DNA of 64,000 bases from Delftia tsuruhatensis (GTDB lineage: Bacteria > Pseudomonadota > Gammaproteobacteria > Burkholderiales > Burkholderiaceae_C). Below the pieces are notes generated by a model. That model saw only the letters and a program-made list of their open reading frames with translations, was not told the DNA's origin and made no database searches. The stretch is taken from assembly GCF_903815225.1 (NCBI RefSeq), contig NZ_LR813084.1, positions 5,666,001-5,730,000 on the forward strand, in the 5' to 3' direction. Positions 36,235-44,420 of the stretch are shown here, one piece after another. Within the stretch, counting starts at the first letter, position 1. The number at the start of each line of letters is the position of its first letter. The position numbers and the translations under genes are program-made.

Positions 36235-37785
36235 TCAGCGGTCGCGCGCCGTCCAGTCCACCAGCGCATCCCAGGCCGTGCGCGCGGCCGCGGCGTTGGC
36301 ATGGTTGGCCATGGCCACCAGCACGTAGCGGCGTCCGCTGGCGCCATCCACGTAGCCTGCCAGGGCCGAGGCATCGCGCAGCGTCCCGGTCTTCAGGTGG
36401 GCCTGCCCCTGGGCACGGCTGTTGCTGCGGCGCAGCGTCCCGTCGATGCCGACGATGGGCATGGAGGCCACGAACTCGGGCATCACGGGCGAGGCCCAGG
36501 CCTGCTGCAACATGCGGCCCAGGCCCGACGCGGTGACGCGCGCCTCGCGGCTCAGGCCCGCGCCGTTGTCCACCACGGGCTGCTCGGCCGCGCCCCAGCG
36601 CGCCTGCCACCACTGACCCAGGACCTGGCGCGAGGCCTCGAAGCTGGCCACGCCCGTGCGCTGCATGCCCAGGGTCAGGAACACCTGCTGGGCCATGACG
36701 TTGTTGCTGTACTTGTTGATGTCGCGCACCACCTCGGCCAGCGAGGGCGATTCGCTCTGGAACGCCGGCTGCAGCCCGGCCGGCACGCGGCCATCGCGCA
36801 CCGTGCCCGTGAGCTTGCCGCCCAGCTCGCGCCACATGCCCTCGATGGCCCGGGCCGCGAAGGCCTCGGGCTGGGCCGGCGCCAGCGACCAGCTCCTGTC
36901 GCCGCAGACGGCAGGGAACTGGCCCGCGAAGGCGATGCGCTGCGGATCGGCCATGTCCAGCTGCAGCCGGCTGCGCCAGTCGCCGCACTCGCTGCCGGTC
37001 GGCGCCAGCGGCACCGTTTCCTGCTGCTGCAGGCCGGCCAGCGGCGGATCGTATTGCAGCCGCGCCACGCCAGCGGCAACGTCCGGCGCGAAGCCCACGG
37101 TCACGGCCTTGTAGTTGACCAGCAGGGCGTCGGGCGCGACGTTGTAGGGACGCCAGGGCTCGTTGTCGAAGTTGGAGGGGTCGTGTGAGGCCACGGCGAA
37201 CGCGCTGCGGTCCAGCACGATGTCGCCGACGATGACCCTGATGCCCAGGCCCTGGAGCCGGCGCAGCATCAGCCACAGCCGCTCCATCACCAGCTTGGGA
37301 TCACCCTGGCCCTGGATGTACAGCGGCCCGCGCAGCACGCCGTCCTGCACGGGCCCTCCCAGAAAGACGGGCGTGCGCCAGACATGGGCCGGACCCAGCT
37401 GGTCCAGCGCCGCATAGGTGGTGACCAGCTTCATCACCGAGGCCGGATTCATGGCCACATGGCTTTGCCAGTCCAGGCGTGGGGCGGCGTGGCCATCGAC
37501 CTCGACGACCAGGACGGAGACCGCCTCGCGCGGCAGCTTGGCGCGTGCCAGCGCGGCCTCCACGGCGGGCGGCAGGCGGCTTTCACGCGCCGCCTTGGTG
37601 GACAGGGCCGCCGGTGAGGCCGGTGCGTCGGCCTGGGCAAGCACCGTGCCCGGCAAGGCCGCCGCCGCCAGCACCGTGGCTGCCAGCCCCTGGCGGGAAA
37701 AGGGCCATCTGCAGTAAGAAACGAAGGAAATAGGGAAAGAAGACGGCGAAAGATGCAACATGGCCGGCAAGTCTACGCCGGTCAT
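36235..37785 (-). CDS. dacB: D-alanyl-D-alanine carboxypeptidase/endopeptidase (PBP4 type)
   Basis: Peptidoglycan-trimming penicillin-binding protein of the S13 family, about 516 residues from the ATG at 37785. Active-site triad motifs in order: SVMK with nucleophile Ser116, SNN in KYSNNVMAQQ, and KTG in HLKTGTLRD; the large insert between the first two motifs is normal for PBP4. A hydrophobic signal segment lies at about residues 30-50. The start could be the ATG at 37761. Divergent from tsaB. Confidence 0.93.
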   Translation of the reverse strand: MTGVDLPAMLHLSPSSFPISFVSYCRWPFSRQGLAATVLAAAALPGTVLAQADAPASPAALSTKAARESRLPPAVEAALARAKLPREAVSVLVVEVDGHAAPRLDWQSHVAMNPASVMKLVTTYAALDQLGPAHVWRTPVFLGGPVQDGVLRGPLYIQGQGDPKLVMERLWLMLRRLQGLGIRVIVGDIVLDRSAFAVASHDPSNFDNEPWRPYNVAPDALLVNYKAVTVGFAPDVAAGVARLQYDPPLAGLQQQETVPLAPTGSECGDWRSRLQLDMADPQRIAFAGQFPAVCGDRSWSLAPAQPEAFAARAIEGMWRELGGKLTGTVRDGRVPAGLQPAFQSESPSLAEVVRDINKYSNNVMAQQVFLTLGMQRTGVASFEASRQVLGQWWQARWGAAEQPVVDNGAGLSREARVTASGLGRMLQQAWASPVMPEFVASMPIVGIDGTLRRSNSRAQGQAHLKTGTLRDASALAGYVDGASGRRYVLVAMANHANAAAARTAWDALVDWTARDR

Positions 37786-37862
37786 TGCGGCCCTGCCGCG
37801 CGCGGTCCGGGCCGGGCACCGATAATCCAGGACTTGCCGCGGCACCGCCGCCCGCCCACGCC

Positions 37863-38594
37863 ATGAATCTCCTCGCCCTCGACACCAGTACCGACACCCT
37901 TTCCATCGCCGTGCAGCGCGGCGATGCCGTCTGGGAGCACAGCGGCCCCGGCGGCCCGCAGACCTCGACCCAGTTGATTCCGGCCATCCAGGCCCTGATG
38001 GCCGAGGCGGGCCTGGAGTTCGCCGAGCTGGCAGCCATCGTCTTCGGCCGCGGCCCGGGTTCGTTCACGGGCCTGCGCACGGCCTGCTCCGTGGCCCAGG
38101 GCCTGGCCTTCGGCGCCCGCGTGCCCGTGCTGCCCATGGACAGCCTGCTGGCCGTGGCCGAGCAGGCGCGCATGCAATGCGGCTGCACCGACCTGGTGGC
38201 CGTGCTCGATGCGCGCATGAACGAGGTCTACCACGCCGCCTACCACTACGGCGACGGCCGCTGGAACGACATCGGCGAGCACAGCGGCGACTTCGGCCTG
38301 TGCGCGCCCGAGGCGCTGCAGCTGCCGCCCGGTACCGTGGTCGCCGGTAACGCGCTGGCTGCCTATGGCGAGCGCCTGGCGCCCCAGGCCCGCCATGTGA
38401 CGGCCCTGCCCACGGCCACCGCCATGCTGCGCCTGGCACCCGCCCAGCTGGCGGCCGACCGCGCACTGCCGGCCGACCAGGCCCTGCCGCGCTATATCCG
38501 CGATAAAGTGGCGCAGACCACCGCCGAGCGCGAGGCGGCCCGCGAGGCCGCCGCCAGCGCGCCGGCCCCCGGTGCCTCCCCGACCCAGCCATGA
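37863..38594 (+). CDS. tsaB: tRNA t6A37 threonylcarbamoyltransferase subunit TsaB
   Basis: 243 residues with the ASKHA-fold start MNLLALDTSTDTLSIAVQRG and the highly conserved VFGRGPGSFTGLRTACSVAQGLAFG loop. TsaB partners TsaD and TsaE in transferring the threonylcarbamoyl group made by the Sua5 enzyme (13287). Overlaps rimI by 4 bp, the standard tsaB-rimI pairing. Confidence 0.96.
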   Translation: MNLLALDTSTDTLSIAVQRGDAVWEHSGPGGPQTSTQLIPAIQALMAEAGLEFAELAAIVFGRGPGSFTGLRTACSVAQGLAFGARVPVLPMDSLLAVAEQARMQCGCTDLVAVLDARMNEVYHAAYHYGDGRWNDIGEHSGDFGLCAPEALQLPPGTVVAGNALAAYGERLAPQARHVTALPTATAMLRLAPAQLAADRALPADQALPRYIRDKVAQTTAEREAAREAAASAPAPGASPTQP

Positions 38595-39112
38595 GCACGC
38601 ATACGCCACAGCCTTCGCGACCGCAGCCCCCCCTGACCGATGCACCGCCGGCGCAGGACAGCGTGCGCTTCGAGCCGCTGAACATGCTGTGGCTGGATGC
38701 GCTGCTGCCCGTGGAACAGCAGGCCTATTCCCACCCCTGGACGCGCGGCAACTTCATCGACGCCATGGCGGCCGGCTACGAGACGCAGCTGCTGGTCGAT
38801 GCCCGGGGCGAGCTGGTGGGCTACTTCGTGGCCATGACCGTGCTCGACGAGGTGCACCTGCTCAACATCACCGTGGCCCCGGCGCGCCAGCGCCAGGGCT
38901 GGGCCCGCATCCTGCTGGATGCGCTGGCCCTGTGGGCCCGCCAGCGCCAGGCCCACTGGATCTGGCTGGAAGTGCGCGAGAGCAATGCCCGCGCGCGCTC
39001 CATCTACGCCACGCATGGCTTCCAGGAAGTGGGCCTGCGCAAGAACTATTACCCGATGCACGACGGCCCGCGAGAGCACGCCGTGCTGATGAGCCTGAAG
39101 CTATGGCCCTGA
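38591..39112 (+). CDS. rimI: Ribosomal protein S18-alanine N-acetyltransferase
   Basis: 173-residue GNAT acetyltransferase. The acetyl-CoA loop is NITVAPARQRQGWARILLD, and WLEVRESNARARSIYATHGF plus VGLRKNYYP is the RimI signature. An N-terminal extension of about 30 residues precedes the GNAT fold. Coupled to tsaB by an ATGA overlap and overlapping the next gene by 10 bp. Confidence 0.95.
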   Translation: MSTHTPQPSRPQPPLTDAPPAQDSVRFEPLNMLWLDALLPVEQQAYSHPWTRGNFIDAMAAGYETQLLVDARGELVGYFVAMTVLDEVHLLNITVAPARQRQGWARILLDALALWARQRQAHWIWLEVRESNARARSIYATHGFQEVGLRKNYYPMHDGPREHAVLMSLKLWP

Positions 39113-40023
39113 ACCTCGACGCCCGCCAGCGGGCCATGCTGCATGCCATGGGCATCACCGTCTGGCTGCCCGAACCCGAGGCCGCGCCCGCCGTGCTGTC
39201 ACAGGCCCTGACCGTGGATGCGCCAGCCCCCGAGGCCGAGGCCGCTGCGCCAGCCCCCGTGGCGCGCCGGATACCGCCGCCCGCCCCGGTGCAGGAGGTC
39301 CCCGCTCCGGCAGAGCCTGCCGTGCCGGTTCCCGTGGCTGCACCGGCCCCGGCGCCAACGCCTGCGCCGGCTCCCCTTCCCCTGCCTGCCGAAAGCGCAC
39401 GCGCGCCACGCCGCTATGTGCAGCAGCCCGTGGCCGGCGCACCGGGCCTGGGCTGGCGGCTGGGACCCGCAAGGCCCGTGTACCCGGCCACGCCCCCGGC
39501 GGGCGCTGGCGGTGAAGGCGGCTGGCTGATCCTGCTGGAGCCCCCGGCCAACTCCCTGCCCCTGCCGCCCGCGCAGCGCCCGGGACCGGAATGCGCGCGC
39601 ACGGCGCTGGAAGGCGATGCCGCCCGGCTGCTGGACAACATGCTGCGCGCGCTGGACCTGCAGGACCACCCCCGCCTGTACAGCGCCGCCCTGCACCGCG
39701 TGCTGCCGCCGGCCGAGGGCCAGCCCGCGCCCGAAGTCCCGGCGCTGCAACCGTCCCTGGAGGCGCTGCTGCGTGAGCTGCGGCCGGCCTGCGTGCTGGT
39801 ACTGGGCCTGGCCACGGCGCGCGCCGTGCTCCAGCGCCAGGACGCGCTGGGCCGGCTGCGCGCGGAGCCGCACCGCATCGCGGGCGTGCCTGCCGTGGTC
39901 AGCTACGACCCCAACTACCTGCTGCGCGCGCCCCAGGCCAAGGCTGGCGCCTGGGCCGACCTGTGCCATGCGCAGGCTTTCGTGACAGGCCGCCGGATAC
40001 CCCCTGGACCGGCTTCCGAATAG
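39103..40023 (+). CDS. Uracil-DNA-glycosylase-superfamily-like protein with proline/alanine-rich linker
   Basis: 306 residues. Residues 1-30 are a short helical segment; about 35-105 are a low-complexity Pro/Ala/Val linker (PAPAPVP-type); about 140-300 resemble the UDG superfamily, with a C-terminal YDPNYLLRAPQAKAGAWADL block like the HP.YLL...K..W.DL motif of family-4/5 enzymes. The canonical histidine is replaced by tyrosine-aspartate, the usual N-terminal GEAPG loop is not evident, and the Fe-S cysteines are not obvious. It lies in a conserved spot after tsaB-rimI. Catalytic activity is doubtful; a structural or DNA-binding role is possible. Confidence 0.7.
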   Translation: MALNLDARQRAMLHAMGITVWLPEPEAAPAVLSQALTVDAPAPEAEAAAPAPVARRIPPPAPVQEVPAPAEPAVPVPVAAPAPAPTPAPAPLPLPAESARAPRRYVQQPVAGAPGLGWRLGPARPVYPATPPAGAGGEGGWLILLEPPANSLPLPPAQRPGPECARTALEGDAARLLDNMLRALDLQDHPRLYSAALHRVLPPAEGQPAPEVPALQPSLEALLRELRPACVLVLGLATARAVLQRQDALGRLRAEPHRIAGVPAVVSYDPNYLLRAPQAKAGAWADLCHAQAFVTGRRIPPGPASE

Positions 40024-40079
40024 GGCGGCCGGCCCGCATGTTGCAGCGCAACGCTGCATAATCCGATGCTTTGAATCTT

Positions 40080-40150
40080 GGAGAAAGCTCCGTGGAAACC
40101 TACCCCAGTTGGTAGCTTTCAACTCCCGGTCGGCCTGTGGGGTTGAAAGC
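40080..40150 (+). promoter_or_regulatory. Structured leader of corA, candidate metal-responsive RNA
   Basis: Three consecutive hairpins in the 174-bp spacer before corA: GGAG/CTCC (40080-40091), CTACC/GGTAG (40100-40104 with 40111-40115), and a long 12-bp stem (40115-40126 with 40139-40150, GCTTTCAAC pairing with GTTGAAAGC plus three more pairs). An alternative helix (ACCCCAG 40102-40108 with CT and GGGGT at 40135-40143) would exclude both larger hairpins. It does not match a known magnesium riboswitch that I recognise. The ribosome-binding site GGAG is at 40187-40190, outside the structures. Confidence 0.5.
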
Positions 40151-40197
40151 ACCCCCGCATCCCCCGCACGCCCATAAGAAGCACCTGGAGTGAGCCT

Positions 40198-41184
40198 ATG
40201 CTCAACATCTTTACGCTGGCCAATGGCCGCCTGGTTCAAGAAGAGATCGAGTCGCTCGAGGAGCTTTCGCGATTCAAGCCCATCTGGGTGGACCTGGAGT
40301 CGCCCACGGTCGAGGAAAAGCGCTGGATCAAGCAGCACTACGAGCTGTCCATCCCCGAGGATGCGATGGACGACGACATCGAGGAGTCGGCCCGCTTCTA
40401 CGAGGAAGACAACGGCGAGCTGCACATCCGCAGCGACTTCCTGATCGACGATGACGAGGACCCCCGCTCGGTGCGCGTGGCCTTCATCGTCAACGAGCAC
40501 AACAAGAACCTGCGCAGCTGCGGCGTGCTGTTTTCCATCCACGACGAGGACGTGCCGGTCTTCCGTCTGCTGCGCATGCGCGCGCGCCGCGCGCCGGGCC
40601 TGATCGACGAGGCCAAGGACGTGCTGCTCAAGCTGTTCGATGCCGATGCCGAGTACTCGGCCGACACGCTGGAAGGCATCTACGACGACCTGGAGAAGGC
40701 CAGCAAGATGGTGCTGTCGGGCGACGTGACCGACGACGTGGCCCGCGAGGTGCTGGGCGCCATCGCGCGCCAGGAGGACCTGAACGGCCGCATCCGCCGC
40801 AACGTCATGGACACGCGCCGCGCCGTCAGCTTCATGATGCGCTCCAAGATGCTCAATGCCGAGCAGTTCGAGGAAGCGCGCCAGATCCTGCGCGACATCG
40901 AGTCGCTGGACAGCCATACGGCCTTCCTCTTCGACAAGATCAACTTCCTGATGGACGCCACCGTCGGCTTCATCAACATCAACCAGAACAAGATCATCAA
41001 GATCTTCTCCGTGGCCAGCGTGGCCCTGCTGCCGCCCACGCTGATCGCCAGCGTCTACGGCATGAATTTCCGCTTCATGCCCGAGCTGGAATGGGAGTTC
41101 GGCTACGTCTACGTCATCGGGCTCATGGTGCTCAGCGCCGTGGGGCCCATGCTCTACTTCCGCAAGCGCGGCTGGCTCAAATGA
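40198..41184 (+). CDS. corA: Magnesium/cobalt transporter CorA
   Basis: 328-residue CorA family channel: a large acidic cytosolic N-terminal domain (about 1-265) and two C-terminal membrane helices, the first ending in the hallmark YGMNF motif, followed by the PELEWEFGY periplasmic loop and a basic tail. GGAG seven bases before the ATG. Preceded by a strongly folded leader and followed by a GC hairpin. Confidence 0.96.
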   Translation: MLNIFTLANGRLVQEEIESLEELSRFKPIWVDLESPTVEEKRWIKQHYELSIPEDAMDDDIEESARFYEEDNGELHIRSDFLIDDDEDPRSVRVAFIVNEHNKNLRSCGVLFSIHDEDVPVFRLLRMRARRAPGLIDEAKDVLLKLFDADAEYSADTLEGIYDDLEKASKMVLSGDVTDDVAREVLGAIARQEDLNGRIRRNVMDTRRAVSFMMRSKMLNAEQFEEARQILRDIESLDSHTAFLFDKINFLMDATVGFININQNKIIKIFSVASVALLPPTLIASVYGMNFRFMPELEWEFGYVYVIGLMVLSAVGPMLYFRKRGWLK

Positions 41185-41188
41185 CGCG

Positions 41189-41210
41189 GGCCGGCCCGCT
41201 CGGGCCGGCC
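41189..41210. terminator. GC-rich hairpin between corA and ridA-like gene
   Basis: Perfect 10-bp inverted repeat GGCCGGCCCG (41189-41198) and CGGGCCGGCC (41201-41210), 4 bp after the corA stop and 5 bp before the end of the convergent gene. There is no U-tract, so its action as an intrinsic terminator is uncertain, but it is well placed between convergent genes. Confidence 0.5.
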
Positions 41211-41215
41211 GCTTC

Positions 41216-41605
41216 TCAGGCCAGCGCCACGGCCTCGACTTCCACCTTCAGCCCGAAATGCAGCGCCCCCGTGGGCACCACGGCACGCGCGGGCCGGTGC
41301 GCGCCCGCCCACTGGGCATAGATGCGGTCGAAGGCCGGCCAGTGGGCGATATCGTCCAGATAGATGCGCACCTGCAGCAGCCGCTCCACACCGCTGCCGG
41401 CCTGGTGCAATGCCGCCGCCAGGTTGGCCAGCGCCTGCCGCGCCTGCTCCTCGAAACCGGCATCGACCAGGCGCGTGCCATCCGGCCGTATCGGCAGTTG
41501 CCCGGACACGAAGACCAGGCCCTGGCCCGTGGTGGCGTGGCTGTAGTGGCCACCCGGCGGGGGCAATGGCGGCCCCGCCCTGCCGCCGTCGTGCTCACCA
41601 GCCAT
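41216..41605 (-). CDS. RidA/YjgF family enamine/imine deaminase
   Basis: 129 residues with the Rid fold: YSHATTGQGLVFVSGQLPI near the N-terminus and the catalytic arginine in LLQVRIYLDDI. Rid proteins hydrolyse reactive enamine/imine intermediates from PLP enzymes. Its start overlaps the D-threo-3-hydroxyaspartate dehydratase gene by 11 bp, and that enzyme releases exactly such an intermediate, so they probably act in sequence. Confidence 0.9.
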   Translation of the reverse strand: MAGEHDGGRAGPPLPPPGGHYSHATTGQGLVFVSGQLPIRPDGTRLVDAGFEEQARQALANLAAALHQAGSGVERLLQVRIYLDDIAHWPAFDRIYAQWAGAHRPARAVVPTGALHFGLKVEVEAVALA

Positions 41606-42737
41606 GCAGCCGCTCCCAGGGATGCACCGAGCCGTCCTGCGCCAGCGCCTGGTAGGCCGGGAACTGCGCCCCCGTGGCGCAGGCATGGTTGGGCAGGATG
41701 CGCAGCCGCGTCCCCAGCGGGAAACGTTCGGCGATGCCAGCCTCGGCCGTGCCGTCGGCGCGTGCGAGGATGCCGTGCTCCTGGTTGGCACCCGTGAGCA
41801 CGAAGCCCTCCAGCACCCTTCCCTGCAGGTCGCAGACCTGGCCGTAGCCGAAGTCCTGTCGCTGCCTGGCCGTGCCCCGGTCACGGCTCATGGCCATCCA
41901 GCCCGCGTCCACGATGGCCCAGCCCTTGTCGCCCTGGTGGCCGATGACGGTGGCCAGCACCGACAGCGCGATGTCCTCGCTGCGGCACACGCCGATGTTG
42001 CGCATCACCAGGTCGAAGAACACATAGACGCCCGCGCGCACCTCGGTCACGCCCTCCAGCCCGTGCGACGAAAGCGCCGTGGGGGTGGAGCCCACGCTGA
42101 CCACGGGACAGGGCAGGCCCGCCGCGCGCAGCGCCCGGGCGGCCTGCACGCAGCCGGCACGCTCTCGCTCGGCCAGCGCCTGAAGGGCCTCGGGCGTGTC
42201 CAGCTCATAGCTGGAGCCCGCATGGGTCAGCACACCGCCCAGGCGCATGCCACCGCCATGCAGCGCGTGGCCTATGGCCAGCAGCAGCGGCAGGTCGCCG
42301 GGCTGCACCCCGGAGCGGTGGCCATCGGTGTCGATCTCGATCCAGACCTCGAAGGCCTCGCCCTGGTCGCGGCCGAAGGCGACGATGGCCTCGGCCGCCG
42401 CCACGCTGTCCACGATGAGCTTGAGATCGCAGCCGCGCCGGCGCAGGTGCAGGGCCTGCGGCAGGCGGTGCGGCGCCATGCTCACGGCATAGAGGATGTC
42501 CGTCGTGCCCGCCGCGAAGAACTGCTCGGCCTCCTTCAGGGTGGAGACCGTGATGCCCGAGGCACCCGCCGCGCGCTGGGCGGCGGCCACGGGCAGGCTC
42601 TTGCTGGTCTTGACATGGGGGCGCAGGCGCACGCCCAGGGCATCCATGCGCTGCTGCATGCGGTCGATGTTGGCCTGCATGCGCGCCAGGTCGATGACGG
42701 CGGCAGGCGTGTCCAGGGTCAGAAGTGTGTCTTGCAT
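41595..42737 (-). CDS. D-threo-3-hydroxyaspartate dehydratase (fold-type III PLP enzyme)
   Basis: 380 residues of the alanine-racemase-like N-domain/DSD1 family related to D-threonine aldolase. The PLP lysine is Lys43 in RPHVKTSK and the divalent-metal ligands are His351 and Cys353 in PNHACATG; D-threonine aldolases have Asp in place of that cysteine. This length and the His/Cys pair agree with the Delftia sp. HT23 enzyme, which converts D-threo-3-hydroxyaspartate to oxaloacetate and ammonia. D-serine dehydratase-like activity is the alternative. Neighbours: HAD gene 21 bp upstream, RidA overlapping downstream. Confidence 0.85.
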   Translation of the reverse strand: MQDTLLTLDTPAAVIDLARMQANIDRMQQRMDALGVRLRPHVKTSKSLPVAAAQRAAGASGITVSTLKEAEQFFAAGTTDILYAVSMAPHRLPQALHLRRRGCDLKLIVDSVAAAEAIVAFGRDQGEAFEVWIEIDTDGHRSGVQPGDLPLLLAIGHALHGGGMRLGGVLTHAGSSYELDTPEALQALAERERAGCVQAARALRAAGLPCPVVSVGSTPTALSSHGLEGVTEVRAGVYVFFDLVMRNIGVCRSEDIALSVLATVIGHQGDKGWAIVDAGWMAMSRDRGTARQRQDFGYGQVCDLQGRVLEGFVLTGANQEHGILARADGTAEAGIAERFPLGTRLRILPNHACATGAQFPAYQALAQDGSVHPWERLHGW

Positions 42738-42758
42738 GGTGGGTCTTGGAACGGAGGA

Positions 42759-43433
42759 TCAACGGCCTGCGGCAAAGCCGCGCAGCCAGGACAGCGCCGG
42801 CGCCAGCGTGGGTGCTTCGGCCTCGGCCTGCGGCGCGCCCGTGGGGCACGACAAGCCCACGCGGTTGTGCCAGAACGTGCGCAGGCCCACGGCCGAGGTG
42901 CCGAACAGGTCATAGCCCGATCCGGCCACGAAGGCGGCCTGGTCCGCAGGCAGCCCCAGCCGGTCCAGCGCCAGCTGGTAGGGCCGGGGGTCGGGCTTGT
43001 AGAAGCCCGCGGCCTCGGAAGTCACCACCACATCCCAGTCCACGCCCAGCAGCGCGGCGGCACGTTGGCCCAGGCGTTCGGAGCAATTGGTCACCACAGC
43101 CAGGCGGCAGTGCGGGCGCAGGGCGGCCAGCAGCTCGCGCGCGCCATCCCAGGGCTGCAGCTGGTCCCACTGCGCCTCCAGCCGGTCGGCGGCCGAGGCG
43201 GGCAGGCCCCGGTTGCGGGCCGCCTCGCGCACCAGGTCTTCATAGGGCTGGTAGGCGCCGCAGCCATAGGTCAGGCGCAGGTATTCGGCGCGCCAGTCGC
43301 GCCCTGCGGCCTCGCTGCCGGCAGCGCTGTTCCATACCGTCCAGGAGTCGAGCAAGGCGGTCAGCAGGTCAAAAAGCACGGCGCGAGGCCAGGCGGCGGC
43401 GGTCGGTTCCGCCAGTGGGGCTGGGGTGTTCAT
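42759..43433 (-). CDS. HAD-superfamily hydrolase, haloacid-dehalogenase-like
   Basis: 224 residues. Motif I is VLFDLLTALLDSW (nucleophile Asp but no second Asp, so not a normal phosphatase), motif II VVTNCSERLGQ, motif III lysine in GFYKPDPRPYQLAL, motif IV GSGYDLFGT. This arrangement is nearer to L-2-haloacid dehalogenases than phosphatases. First gene of a three-gene unit with the hydroxyaspartate dehydratase and RidA; its role there is unclear. Divergent from a LysR gene across 72 bp. Confidence 0.85.
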   Translation of the reverse strand: MNTPAPLAEPTAAAWPRAVLFDLLTALLDSWTVWNSAAGSEAAGRDWRAEYLRLTYGCGAYQPYEDLVREAARNRGLPASAADRLEAQWDQLQPWDGARELLAALRPHCRLAVVTNCSERLGQRAAALLGVDWDVVVTSEAAGFYKPDPRPYQLALDRLGLPADQAAFVAGSGYDLFGTSAVGLRTFWHNRVGLSCPTGAPQAEAEAPTLAPALSWLRGFAAGR

Positions 43434-43505
43434 GAGCTGGAACTGTACGGACGGAACCTGTGCCCGTGGTTAAATCCGCCGTCATCAATCGTTAAGGCAA
43501 ATTGA

Positions 43506-44414
43506 ATGATTGCCATCGAAGACCTGCAGCTTGCCGCCGCCCTGCTGCGCGAAAGCTCGCTGAGCGCCGCAGCCCGTGCGCTCGACGTGACGCCGCCCGC
43601 ACTGTCCATGCGCCTGCGCCGGCTGGAGGCCGAACTGGGCCTGTCCCTGGCCAACCGCAGCGCCCGACGCCTGGCCCTGACCCCCGAGGGCGAGCGCTTC
43701 GGCCGCGAGGCCGTGCGCCTGCTGGGCCAGATCGAGGAACTGCGCGACTCGCTGCACGGCGACCAGCGCCAGTTGGGCGGCACGCTGCGCATTGCCGCGC
43801 CCTTCGGCTACGGGCGCAGCCGGCTGGCCCCGGCCCTGGTGCCCTTCACGCGCCAGCACCCGCAACTGAAGCTGCAGCTGGACCTGCGCGAAACGCCCTT
43901 CCCCGACCGCAACGATGCCGACGCCGTGCTCCACATCGGCGTGGTGCGCGACTCCTCCTGGGTGGCGCGCGAACTGGCCGCCAATGACCGCTGGCTGTGC
44001 GCCAGCCCCGACTACCTGCGCCGCCACGGCACGCCCGCCACGCCGCGCGAACTGCTGCAGCACGCCTGCATCTGCATCCGCGAGAACGAGGAGGACGTGA
44101 CCCTGTGGCACCTGCACCCGGCCGCCAGCCGGCGCGCCGCGGACGGCCAGACCCTGCGCGTGAACCCGTCCTATGTGACCAACGACGGCGGCGTGGCCCG
44201 CCACTGGGCCGAGCAGGGACTGGGCCTTGTGCTGCGTTCGCAATGGGACATGGCGCCGGCCGTTGCCGAGGGCCGGCTGGTGCGCGTGCTGCAAGACTGG
44301 CATTTCGGCAGCGCGCCCGTCACCCTGCTCGTGCCCACGCGCAAGGGCCGCACGGCGCGCGTGCAGGCCCTGGTGACGTTTCTGGAGCAATGCGCCGCAG
44401 CGGGCGCGCTGTAG
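43506..44414 (+). CDS. LysR-family regulator
   Basis: 302 residues with HTH LAAALLRESSLSAAARALDV, TPPALSMRLRRLEAELG and a full effector domain. It is divergent from the HAD/hydroxyaspartate dehydratase unit, the most likely target, and convergent (6-bp gap) with the MFS gene of the large catabolic operon. Confidence 0.92.
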   Translation: MIAIEDLQLAAALLRESSLSAAARALDVTPPALSMRLRRLEAELGLSLANRSARRLALTPEGERFGREAVRLLGQIEELRDSLHGDQRQLGGTLRIAAPFGYGRSRLAPALVPFTRQHPQLKLQLDLRETPFPDRNDADAVLHIGVVRDSSWVARELAANDRWLCASPDYLRRHGTPATPRELLQHACICIRENEEDVTLWHLHPAASRRAADGQTLRVNPSYVTNDGGVARHWAEQGLGLVLRSQWDMAPAVAEGRLVRVLQDWHFGSAPVTLLVPTRKGRTARVQALVTFLEQCAAAGAL

Positions 44415-44420
44415 GGCGGA

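Noticed and set aside
40024..40197. Known Mg2+ riboswitch (M-box or mgtA type) before corA
   Set aside because: The hairpin pattern and sequences do not match either class as I know them; kept only as a novel candidate leader.
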